A DNA stretch of 37,396 bases from Vicingaceae bacterium. GTDB lineage: Bacteria > Bacteroidota > Bacteroidia > Flavobacteriales_E > Vicingaceae. The position numbers and the translations under genes were made by a program. Shown piece after piece: positions 16,570-23,876 of this stretch; position 1 is the first letter of the stretch, and each line of letters opens with the position of its first letter. The notes under the pieces are model-generated. The model saw only the letters and a program-made list of their open reading frames with translations. It was not told the DNA's origin and did not search any database. The stretch is from positions 1 to 37,396 of the forward strand of contig JAOKCF010000015.1 in the NCBI GenBank assembly GCA_028245195.1, read 5' to 3'.

Positions 16570-17323
16570 AATCTGATAATTTATTGAGATGTATTAATTT
16601 TTTTTTGAATCGGTTATATTTGAGCTCTTGAGGTGCTGCCATTTGAATTAGACCAGTACAATACTTACTGACTCTAAATGGGCGAAGTTGCATTTGTCGA
16701 GCTAATTTGTAAAAAGGACTAGACCGAGTAATTCGTTCTTGTTTCAACTCTGCAATTACAATGTCTCCTAATTTCGCCTCTTTTCCGTTTTGCTTAAAAA
16801 CAAGGTCGATATCAAACGTTAGTCGTTCGATGCTAGTTTTATTAACTAAAGTAATTCGTTTATAACTATTTGCTGTAACAGGAAGTAAATCTAGCCTTGG
16901 AATATCACTTTCCTTCAAAAGTTGTTTTTCTAACGTTCCTAAATGTTCATTAATCTCAGTCACTTTTACCCGCATTTTAGCCGTTTTTCCTTTGCGTTTG
17001 TGCTTAATTTCAAAAAACATCAAATTAGAATCAACATATTTACGATACCTTACTTTAAAACGGTCTGGTCTTCCTCGATGGTGTTCGTTGTAAAGAAATA
17101 AGTTTGCATCATCAAAATATAGGTTTTCGTAATTGTGTACAACTTGATTGTCAATTTCTACAATGCTGTAGTGCGGTGATAATTGAGAAAGTAAAACGGC
17201 AAAATGATTTTTTGTAAAAACGAATTTAGTCTCAACTCGATTCAATAGTTTTACCTCATCCATTTCTGCGAGTGAGATTGGATTGTAACTTTCTAGAACT
17301 TTTTCTAAACTGCTATTTTTCAT
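16550..17323 (-). CDS. VTC-domain polyphosphate polymerase
   Basis: The protein has 257 residues and is a single triphosphate-tunnel (TTM/CYTH-like) VTC domain, the catalytic fold of yeast Vtc4, which makes polyphosphate from ATP. The tunnel motifs are all present: RVETKFVF (Glu31, Lys33), YFDD at 69-72, RFKVRYRKY with Arg88, Lys90, Arg92 and Arg94, FFEIKHKRKG with Glu105, Lys107 and Lys109, IAELKQER with Glu192 and Lys194, and the terminal VSKYCTG with Lys220. There is no signal peptide or membrane segment, so it is probably cytoplasmic and held by the DUF4956 partner. It overlaps both neighbours (11 nt with DUF2490, 20 nt with DUF4956), so all should be made together. Confidence 0.9.
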   Translation of the reverse strand: MKNSSLEKVLESYNPISLAEMDEVKLLNRVETKFVFTKNHFAVLLSQLSPHYSIVEIDNQVVHNYENLYFDDANLFLYNEHHRGRPDRFKVRYRKYVDSNLMFFEIKHKRKGKTAKMRVKVTEINEHLGTLEKQLLKESDIPRLDLLPVTANSYKRITLVNKTSIERLTFDIDLVFKQNGKEAKLGDIVIAELKQERITRSSPFYKLARQMQLRPFRVSKYCTGLIQMAAPQELKYNRFKKKLIHLNKLSDYGVHMV

Positions 17324-18041
17324 CCAATTTCTTTTTCTTACGTCTTTTCTTTATTACCCGTTTTAAGTCAATGATATAGTCTATTGATATAATACTTGCT
17401 GTATGCGGATTTTCAACTTGGATTTCATTTTGTAAAATATAGCTTAATGATATGTCCTGCGATTTATTGATTCGATAGTTTATACTAGTGATGTATCTTA
17501 ACCGGTCAATATAATTCGGTTCTTCAGGCGTAATTTGTAAGAATGATTCACAACCAAGATCAAAACTCCAATCTTTGTTGAGTTTATAACCAAATATTAA
17601 TCTAGTTCTAAATGATTCATTTGGCAACAATCCATTTTCAGAAGTGTACATTTCGGTGGACTTTCTCTGATACCTAGTCCTATAGACTAAACTAAAATCG
17701 TTAGTCTTTAGTTTACCTGTATAATCGAGGTGAAATCGATTGGTTAATTCGCTTTCTTCAAACAGGTCACCTTCAACTGCATGTCGCCAACCTAGTGCTA
17801 TTTTTGCGTACTTGTTAAAGGTATATTTTCCTACAAAGTCAACATAAACTCGGCTGGCATAAAAATTCTCACGTCGATGACTAAATTCTATTTTACCTTC
17901 TATTTTTTTTGTAAAAACATATTTATAACTGTTACTCATCCATAAATCAGTGCTTGAGGCTTGGGCTACCGCACCACTGCTAAGCCAAAACAGACTGATC
18001 AATAAATAAAAACGAGGAAGGGAAGTTATTCTAGTTGTCAT
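17313..18041 (-). CDS. DUF2490 outer-membrane beta-barrel-like protein, polyphosphate operon
   Basis: The protein has 242 residues with a signal peptide (LISLFWLSSGAVAQA). The rest is a series of amphipathic strands such as KIEGKIEFSHRRENF, YAKIALGWRHAVEG, FRTRLIFGYKLNKDWSFDLG and DISLSYILQNEIQV, matching DUF2490 proteins, which are predicted small outer-membrane barrels. It ends in a Lys/Arg-rich tail (KKRRKKKKLDEK), which is odd for a barrel and could face polyanions such as polyphosphate; that idea is speculative. The start ATG (18041) overlaps the upstream lipoprotein gene by 11 nt, and the 3' end overlaps the polymerase start by 11 nt. Confidence 0.82.
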   Translation of the reverse strand: MTTRITSLPRFYLLISLFWLSSGAVAQASSTDLWMSNSYKYVFTKKIEGKIEFSHRRENFYASRVYVDFVGKYTFNKYAKIALGWRHAVEGDLFEESELTNRFHLDYTGKLKTNDFSLVYRTRYQRKSTEMYTSENGLLPNESFRTRLIFGYKLNKDWSFDLGCESFLQITPEEPNYIDRLRYITSINYRINKSQDISLSYILQNEIQVENPHTASIISIDYIIDLKRVIKKRRKKKKLDEK

Positions 18042-18465
18042 AAACTGCGATCATACCTAAATCAATTGATTCTTTCTTTTCAATTTCCACTTCCCGTAAA
18101 ATCACAATGTCAAAGGGAGTGGCCGGTAAAGTATCCTTCGAATAAGTATAAACTATATACTTTCCTGGGAGTAAATACTTGAATTCAAACACCCCATTGT
18201 AATGAATACTTGTTTTTTCACCATACGTATTCTCTCCATCGTATTGTAAAAATACATCGTGGTCTCCCTTTAAATATTCTCCTTGAATAACGGTGTACTC
18301 TGAATTGTAGTTATATTCATAAATTCTACCTGTCATGGTTCCTTTCCCACCTGGTCCTGGTCCTTTTCTACATGAATTGAAAAAAATACTACATAATAAT
18401 AATGAAAAGGTAAAGAGTAAACTTCTGATTTTATATGTTTTCAAATTTTTGATTTTAGATTGCAC
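18031..18465 (-). CDS. small lipoprotein, first gene of the polyphosphate operon
   Basis: The open frame from GTG 18465 gives 144 residues with a lipoprotein signal ending in FFNSC. No ATG is available. A TTG at 18444 would give a tidier signal (MKTYKIRSLLF) and would leave room for a perfect -7 box (18465-18472), so the true start may be 18444. After a Gly/Pro/Lys spacer (RKGPGPGGKG), the mature part looks like a carboxypeptidase-regulatory or prealbumin-like beta-sandwich: GTMTGRIYEYNYN, a middle strand pair, then FEFKYLLPGKYIVYTYS and VEIEKKESIDLGMIAV. No enzyme motif is seen. Its gene overlaps DUF2490 by 11 nt, so it is probably part of the same envelope assembly. Confidence 0.75.
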   Translation of the reverse strand: MQSKIKNLKTYKIRSLLFTFSLLLCSIFFNSCRKGPGPGGKGTMTGRIYEYNYNSEYTVIQGEYLKGDHDVFLQYDGENTYGEKTSIHYNGVFEFKYLLPGKYIVYTYSKDTLPATPFDIVILREVEIEKKESIDLGMIAVYDN

Positions 18466-18472
18466 AAAAGTA
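18465..18472 (-). promoter_or_regulatory. -7 box of the polyphosphate operon
   Basis: Minus-strand TACTTTTG fits TAnnTTTG exactly. If it is used, transcription would begin near 18458, which favours the TTG at 18444 as start of the lipoprotein over the GTG at 18465. The spacing to 18444 (20 nt) resembles that at the other -7 boxes in the window. Confidence 0.4.
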
Positions 18473-18545
18473 CTATTGATTTCAGACGTTAACTTGTTTT
18501 TATTCTTTCGTTAGAACTGGTTTTTTTAACAAAAAAATCCCTTTC

Positions 18546-18827
18546 CTAATGCAAAGCTGTATCCGTTCTATCTTTTAAAAAAAGATCTTCATTGTGCCGA
18601 ATAAAACCATGCTTTGGCATTGCATAAGTGTTTCCATTGATGGTACAAGTATAATTCTTAAACGAACCAATCGCAGGAAACAAAACAGGAGCATGACTTC
18701 CCCAAATAGAAGGATCTGCTTGCCACATATATTCCTTCCCTGTCAACTTTTATTTTATGCTAGCGATCTCTGTTCCTTTACTTAAAACGCTTATGTGTAA
18801 ATGAGAGTTGGAGATGGAGTGGTTCAT
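18546..18827 (-). pseudogene. N-terminal remnant of an aldose 1-epimerase (mutarotase) family gene
   Basis: An ATG at 18827 starts a frame reading SNSHLHISVLSKGTEIASIK, stopped by TAA at 18752-18750. The same frame continues as LTGKEYMWQADPSIWGSHAP and then VLFPAIGSFKN and PKHGFIRHNEDL to a stop at 18546. This matches the first 90 or so residues of galactose-mutarotase-like proteins, including the conserved HGF-R segment with its sugar-binding His and Arg. The remaining two-thirds of the gene, with the catalytic Glu, is gone; a short reading after the stop (KKTSSNERIKTS) may be a last trace. It lies directly upstream of the polyphosphate operon. Confidence 0.85.
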
Positions 18828-18882
18828 TCGTGCCAATAATTTTGTGTGAGAGCAAGATCTTAAAAGTCATCTTAGGAATAGG

Positions 18883-19800
18883 CTACTCCGGAATTTTCCA
18901 CTTTTTTAACTTCAATATGCAGTATACCCTAGCAGTTGTGTATTGTTGATCAATGATACCTTGTTGAATGCGTAAACCAAAATTCGTTTTATCGGGGTCG
19001 TTACTTCGAACTCCAATTCTTGCAACCATGGGTCGATCTCCGGCATTTAAATATCCCACATAACCGTTTAAGGAGGCTTCGTAGGTAAGTTTTTTAGAAT
19101 TTACATCTATCCCTAAACCAAACATAAATGCGTCGTTCTGGTAGTTGTTTTCCAAATAAGTTTGATACACGTAAAAGCCTGCTAAAGCATGTGGCCGAAT
19201 GGATTGAATGAAATCTTCATTATAGGTAATTACTTTACTCGCTGAGAAGTCGAAAAAGTATCCGGGAGTATTGGTAAAGCGAGCTTCATCTAAATTAGCA
19301 CCAGAAGCGGTTCTAAAATTAACGCCCAAAACCATGTCTGGTAATTTTTCATGATTCTTGGTTAATTGTATAAAGGTGGCGATATACAAATCCCCAACGG
19401 TGTGGCCTTCACTTAACAATTCTCTAGAAATCCTTTCATCGCGCGTTTTATCATCCATTTTGTAGAACTCAACAGGAACCATTTCTAGTTGAAATCCAAC
19501 GCGGTTGGTAAATAATGGAAGGTAAAAAGAGCTAAACAAGTTTTGAGTGTTATCACCATCTGAGAAATGACCTTCACCTGCTAATTTTAATTGAGTTTGG
19601 GTAGGTAATGTTCCTTTTTTAGAATCGGAAACCGGCAGTGCATTTGGACCCATATACTTAGAAGTAAGTTTCATATAGGAGGTCCAATGTCGAAACCCAT
19701 CCCAATTGTGTTGTTCATTCCACCATGTATAGTCTTTTTGCGCATGAAGTTTAGGAAGCCCCAACGCAATTAAAAAAAATAAAACAACACACTTTTTCAT
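18883..19800 (-). CDS. predicted outer-membrane beta-barrel protein of unknown function
   Basis: I take the ATG at 19800 (305 residues), since MKKCVVLFFLIALGLPKLHAQ is a typical signal peptide; six extra residues are possible upstream. The mature part starts with aromatic-rich sequence (YTWWNEQHNWDGFRHW) and continues as alternating strands and turns, for example NRVGFQLEMVPVEFY, VGDLYIATFIQL, MVLGVNFRTASGAN, PHALAGFYVYQTYLE and LTYEASLNGYVGYLN. This is consistent with a 10-14-strand outer-membrane barrel. I do not recognise a named family, and no enzyme motif is visible. The fasciclin gene's terminator lies between it and the upstream gene, so it has its own transcript. Confidence 0.75.
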   Translation of the reverse strand: MKKCVVLFFLIALGLPKLHAQKDYTWWNEQHNWDGFRHWTSYMKLTSKYMGPNALPVSDSKKGTLPTQTQLKLAGEGHFSDGDNTQNLFSSFYLPLFTNRVGFQLEMVPVEFYKMDDKTRDERISRELLSEGHTVGDLYIATFIQLTKNHEKLPDMVLGVNFRTASGANLDEARFTNTPGYFFDFSASKVITYNEDFIQSIRPHALAGFYVYQTYLENNYQNDAFMFGLGIDVNSKKLTYEASLNGYVGYLNAGDRPMVARIGVRSNDPDKTNFGLRIQQGIIDQQYTTARVYCILKLKKWKIPE

Positions 19801-19850
19801 AGCAAACAAATTTCGCAATTAATGAGGACTTAAATATGTGGACTTATTGC

Positions 19851-19882
19851 AAAAAAAAGCCACTCAAATGAGTGGCTCTTTT
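19851..19882 (-). terminator. terminator after the fasciclin lipoprotein gene
   Basis: AGCCACTC (19858-19865) and GAGTGGCT (19870-19877) form a perfect 8-bp stem with loop AAAT. On the minus strand it is followed by eight T. It lies 26 nt past the fasciclin gene's stop. Confidence 0.85.
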
Positions 19883-19907
19883 CTTATTTTACTATAGTTT
19901 TTTAGAA

Positions 19908-20891
19908 TTACGGTAGTAAAACTTGATCCACTGCGTGGATTACCCCGTTTGTTCCTTGCACGTCAGTAAATATAATATTAACGTTTCCTTGGCCTGAGTT
20001 TTCAGTTCTAAGTTGCGCTCCAGTTGACAAATCAACTGCTAGTGTTTTGTTTGAAAGAGTACTTAGCACTTGATTTTGAGTTAAACTTCCAGCTCGAACA
20101 TTTCCTCTAACTACATGATACTCTAAAACTGCCTGAAGGGTAACTGTTGGAATATCATTTAGGCTATTCCAAGTTGAATCAGAATCTAATAATGCTTGGA
20201 ATGCATCATTTGTTGGAGCGAATACAGTAAATGGTCCTGTTCCTGAAAGAGTAGTAGTATATGTTGTTCCGAAACGTGATAAAGCTGCAACTAAAGATGT
20301 GAAGCGCTCATCGTCTAAAGCAATTTCTACTATATTTTGTGGAAGTAATATTTCATCAATGATGTGAATAACGCCGTTTGTAGCTTCAATATCTACAGCA
20401 GTAATATTTGCCGAATTATTTAATGTTGCTCCACCTGTTACATCTAATTCAATTACTGTGTTTTCTTTGCTTGCAGTTCCTTGTGTATTTAAGGTTACAG
20501 CATAGGTATCGTCCGTCAAATCACTGGCCATTACTTTTGAACTCAATACGTGATAATACAATACATTGGTTAATGTTGTAACATCAATATCAGAAATTCT
20601 GTTCCAAGCTGCATTAGTTGCTAATAAATCTACAAAAGCTTGGTTATTAGGAGCAAAGACAGTAAAAGTTCCTGCGCCCTTGAATGTAGGAACTAAGTTA
20701 GCTACACTAAGTCCAACTACTAAACTATCTGTTCTAGAATCTCCAATCGCAATCTCAGCAATATTCTGTGTTGGACCAGTTGCAGCGGCAGGTGTAACTG
20801 GGTCTGTTTCGTCATCATCTGCACATGCATAGAAGCCTGTAGTAAGCACTGCAGCAAAGAATATCTTTACTATTTTTTTCAGAATTTTCAT
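19908..20891 (-). CDS. lipoprotein with two fasciclin (FAS1) domains
   Basis: The ATG at 20891 (327 residues) begins a lipoprotein signal, MKILKKIVKIFFAAVLTTGF, with lipobox YAC (Cys23) followed by an acidic DDDETD stretch, a common surface-export signal of Bacteroidota lipoproteins; the longer frame to 20969 lacks this. Two FAS1 domains follow (about 43-184 and 186-327). Both show the H1 block TVFAPNNQAF/TVFAPTNDAF, the central YYHVL/EYHVV motif and the C-terminal block ATNGVIHIIDEILLP/GTNGVIHAVDQVLLP. FAS1 proteins act in cell-cell or cell-matrix adhesion at the surface. Repeats of the domain are similar enough to suggest duplication. The gene stands alone and ends at a clear terminator. 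Confidence 0.92.
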   Translation of the reverse strand: MKILKKIVKIFFAAVLTTGFYACADDDETDPVTPAAATGPTQNIAEIAIGDSRTDSLVVGLSVANLVPTFKGAGTFTVFAPNNQAFVDLLATNAAWNRISDIDVTTLTNVLYYHVLSSKVMASDLTDDTYAVTLNTQGTASKENTVIELDVTGGATLNNSANITAVDIEATNGVIHIIDEILLPQNIVEIALDDERFTSLVAALSRFGTTYTTTLSGTGPFTVFAPTNDAFQALLDSDSTWNSLNDIPTVTLQAVLEYHVVRGNVRAGSLTQNQVLSTLSNKTLAVDLSTGAQLRTENSGQGNVNIIFTDVQGTNGVIHAVDQVLLP

Positions 20892-21189
20892 GTTTCTTAG
20901 GTTAAAATTTATGTAGTGAGACATTAAATTTAAAAAAATGTTTGATCTTTCGTCTCGATTGCTTGACAAAAAATGTTAAGAACGCTAAAGTACCATTGAG
21001 GTAATTGAACTATAAAAGTATTAACAATTTTATTTATAGGCGTTTAAGTTGTAAAAAGAAGGAGGTTTAATTCCTCTAGACACTCAAACTCGTTTATTTT
21101 TTTTCTACGTGATAACAAAACCTTCTCTTAAGTTGTGTTATGATTTCTTGAGCTATTCACCTTTAACTAGTATTATTTAGCTAGTATTA
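20892..21189. other. intergenic region with a 14-bp tandem duplication
   Basis: No gene is visible. At 21167-21194 a 14-bp unit beginning CTAGTATTATT is repeated twice in tandem, touching the 3' end of the broken acyltransferase gene. A weak -7-like element (minus-strand TAAATTTT, 20904-20911) precedes the fasciclin start. Confidence 0.45.
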
Positions 21190-22055
21190 TTATGCGCTAG
21201 AAGGGTTTAATTTCCAACGCTTGTGGCTCCATAACCAAAGTTCGGGCTTCTCCATGGTTTAGTGCTCTAATAAGGTGGCGTATTTCGTTATGAGTTCGTT
21301 GCCTCCATTTTGTTTCTCGCCTTTATCTAATGGGATGAATTCTATTTCATACTGCCCTCTTTTAGACTTTTGAACAGAAACATACAAAACCGTTTGTTTC
21401 AATTTTTCAGCAATCCTATCTGCCCCAACTAAAAAAGCTGTTTCTTGATGCAAAAAGTTCATCCAATGTTTTGAAGACTTTTTCCTAGGACTTTGATCAC
21501 CAATCATGCAGGTAGCTGTCAGTGTTCCTTTTTGTTTCATGTTAACCATGGTTTTATAGCCTTGTTTAGACTCAATGCATTTTACACCGAATCTACTTCT
21601 AAGAACCAACATAAAATCATTAAAATAACTGTTTGATACCCCTTGTTAAAAAGCCTTTACGTGATGGGGAAAGAATAGGGTAAGAAGCTAAACCACTTCC
21701 AATTTCCGTAATGTGATGTGTACAGGATGATGCTCTTGTTTTGCTTGTATAAGGTCTCGATTAGCGTTGAATTCTTAATGATATACCGTTTATTAATGGT
21801 TTTTTTACTTAGCGTTAATGTCTTTATGGATTCGAAGACTGTATCGCAAAAATGCTTGTAAAACTTTTTTTCAATCGTAGTTATTTCGGTCAACGATTTA
21901 TGCGGAAAGGAATTCAAGAGATTCGTTCTAACAACTGTTCTCCTATATTTCGCTAAATGATACACCATAATGTACATGAAGTCTGAAAAAACATATAACA
22001 CGGGTAGTGGAATGATGGATAAAATATAAAAAGGAAGAGTTTTTAAGTAGTTCAC
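21190..22055 (-). pseudogene. decayed LpxL/HtrB-type lysophospholipid (lipid A) acyltransferase
   Basis: Read across frames the remnant spans about 288 codons, the normal family size. The first segment (22055 to 21657) has the N-terminal membrane anchor (LPFYILSIIPLPVLYVFSDF) and the catalytic block LYTSHYGNWKW, where His115 is kept but the acidic partner of the HX4(D/E) pair is Lys120 (AAG). A frameshift near 21660 and a TAA follow. The second segment (to 21259) has GDQSPRKKSSKHWMNFLHQE and PLDKGEKQNGGN, and stops at TAA; the same frame then gives the classic terminus ELWLWSHKRWK before the final stop at 21190. Family members add acyl chains to lipid A. A lost catalytic residue plus three frame lesions make it inactive. 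Confidence 0.9.
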
Positions 22056-22119
22056 TTGTGTTGCCGTCCTAACGTCACTTCGTCGTAAAGTTAAGATGAT
22101 TTCAAAATTAACCCTTTTG

Positions 22120-23025
22120 TTACTTTTGGGCGTTTAACGAATTATTAGCCTCGTATTTGTTATGTATGGTGAGTATTGCTAGTCCAAAAAATACCGCCGA
22201 AACGATAAGTATAGTGCTAATCAATCCACTTACCCCAAACGACATACGGATCAAGATGGTTGAAATAACAAACCCTGAGTTTCTTATAATTTTATGAAAC
22301 TTATTGGTGTAAAAGAAAGAGATTAATAGCAACACTACATCAACCAAAATTAATATGCTGAAAAACTCGTCAAAGAACAAGTCGTTGATACTTTTGAATG
22401 GTTCTAGATTATTGGAGGAGGTTTGAAGTCCGGCAAACCAATCCGTAAATGTATAAATGGCCATTCCGAAAAATAAGGGAATGAGCGCAAGAGCGAGTAT
22501 CTTTTTCTTATCCACAAAACCTTTTATGGTAGATTTAAATGCGTAGTCTCGAACCAATTTCTTTTGCCCTTGCTTTTGAAAGAGAAATATCAAATAAAAC
22601 AGCAATATGGAAGCTACAATGTCGTAAGTAAATTGCAGATCACCCTTAATTTCAAACCAATTTGAGGTGAGCTCTAAGGAAGATAAGTCTTTAAATAATT
22701 TACGAATTATAATTAAAGTAATAATTTCATACTGCTTTGTAATGTAGGTAGTAAAAGACCTTGGTAAGTAATAAATTAAGAGGTAAACCTCGTAAATAAG
22801 GATGAAGGAGAATGGAGTGTAAATTGCTGATATCGGATTTTTTAGCAATTCTGAATTTGTCGTAATGTTGATAAGATCAAACTTTAATAAGTAGATGACC
22901 GCTAAATGGACAAAGAAGCTCGCTAACGCTATAAAAAGAATAACACGTTCTGTTTTTTCCTCTGTTTTTTCTGACAGAAAATAATTGAAAATCTTAGCTA
23001 AACCGCTTTTTGCTTTTGAACTCAT
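22120..23025 (-). CDS. multi-pass membrane protein of unknown function
   Basis: The protein has 301 residues. Hydrophobic segments lie at about 27-47, 66-86, 98-112 (short, with adjacent Arg/Lys), 134-149, 175-195, 219-240 and 250-287, so six or seven membrane spans are likely. The N-terminal 25 residues are charged and probably cytoplasmic. A basic loop (QKKLVRDYAFKSTIKGFVDKK) sits between the fourth and fifth spans. I see no transporter or enzyme signature and no named family. The gene lies 64 nt upstream of the decayed acyltransferase on the same strand, so the two may once have been transcribed together, possibly in an envelope role. Confidence 0.7.
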   Translation of the reverse strand: MSSKAKSGLAKIFNYFLSEKTEEKTERVILFIALASFFVHLAVIYLLKFDLINITTNSELLKNPISAIYTPFSFILIYEVYLLIYYLPRSFTTYITKQYEIITLIIIRKLFKDLSSLELTSNWFEIKGDLQFTYDIVASILLFYLIFLFQKQGQKKLVRDYAFKSTIKGFVDKKKILALALIPLFFGMAIYTFTDWFAGLQTSSNNLEPFKSINDLFFDEFFSILILVDVVLLLISFFYTNKFHKIIRNSGFVISTILIRMSFGVSGLISTILIVSAVFFGLAILTIHNKYEANNSLNAQK

Positions 23026-23132
23026 GTTTCTTTATAACAGATTATAGTCGTAGATGTTTTGAGTTTGGTTCTGATAATCTTGGCATTGCATTGTGCTGCA
23101 AGATAAGCTGCAATAAAAAATGCAGATTAATG

Positions 23133-23202
23133 ATTTTAATGCCTTTAACTCTTATTCTTTAAAAATTATCAATGGATAGTTTATTTTCGATGGCATTAAA
23201 AT
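23133..23202. repeat. 11-bp inverted repeat with a 48-bp spacer
   Basis: ATTTTAATGCC (23133-23143) and GGCATTAAAAT (23192-23202) are perfect inverted copies. They lie just past the 3' end of the decayed unknown gene. The long spacer argues against a simple terminator. Confidence 0.45.
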
Positions 23203-23213
23203 TCATCTATATC

Positions 23214-23822
23214 TTAATTTTGGTAACTAAACACTCTAAATTTAATTAGTCCTTTAGGTCGGTTTGTTAATCTAAAGGTTGCAATGTCAGAAGCTATATA
23301 AAAGGATTTTCCTTTCCATATTTAATGATGAAGCTTTCTTTTGGGTTACCTACATGGTTTTTCACCGGAATTCTAAGCGGTTTCAGATGAGATACTTTAT
23401 GTAGTATAATAGTTCCCAAAACATCTCAGTAAAAAAGAAAATTCTTACCAAAAACTATTGTATCGTTTACTTCGTAATCTGATATTAAATAAAATTTTAA
23501 GCCCTCCTTGTATGGAAAAAGAACATATTGAAAATTATTTTGATCAAGACCATTGATTACGTATTCAGGTTGCTCTGTCTTTTCATTCAAGAATAGTGGG
23601 GTATCTTGGTTAAGATAAATTGCTTCATAAATTTTTAGCATTATCATCATTCACTACACATACTTTTATTGTATCTGTACCTGTGATAAAAATATTTTTG
23701 TTTCAATAGTAGTTGGTTCAGTATTTTTGTCTAGTCAACTTAAGAATCATGCAATGATTATAAATTAAATCAGACTCATTTTTAATTGAATCCAATTTTG
23801 ATAAAACAAATTCTTTAGACAT
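23214..23822 (-). pseudogene. decayed protein-coding gene of unknown family
   Basis: Several coding-like segments follow one another on the minus strand. From an ATG at 23822: MSKEFVLSKLDSIKNESDLI, then two stops, then IFITGTDTIKVCVVNDDNAK. After a frame change near 23640: KIYEAIYLNQDTPLFLNEK to VFGKNFLFY and a TGA at 23428-23426, with the same frame continuing DVLGTIILHKVSHLKPLR and NHVGNPKESFIIKYGKENPF. After a one-base loss in a T run near 23302: IASDIATFRLTNRPKGL and FRVFSYQN, then TAA at 23214. The pieces join into about 203 residues without signal peptide. I do not recognise the family. The 75-codon piece 23426-23650 alone is open but probably not a real gene. Confidence 0.65.
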
Positions 23823-23876
23823 GGCCGTTTTTAAAGGACTATAAGCAGTTATAAACGTTTGTTGTCGGCTAGTCAA

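Noticed and set aside
21060..21085. Hairpin-like GAGG/CCTC sequence as a terminator
   Set aside because: The stem is only 4 bp and no gene ends next to it.
23426..23650. Small intact gene of 74 residues
   Set aside because: Coding-like sequence continues on both sides after a stop and a frameshift, so it looks like the middle of a decayed gene.
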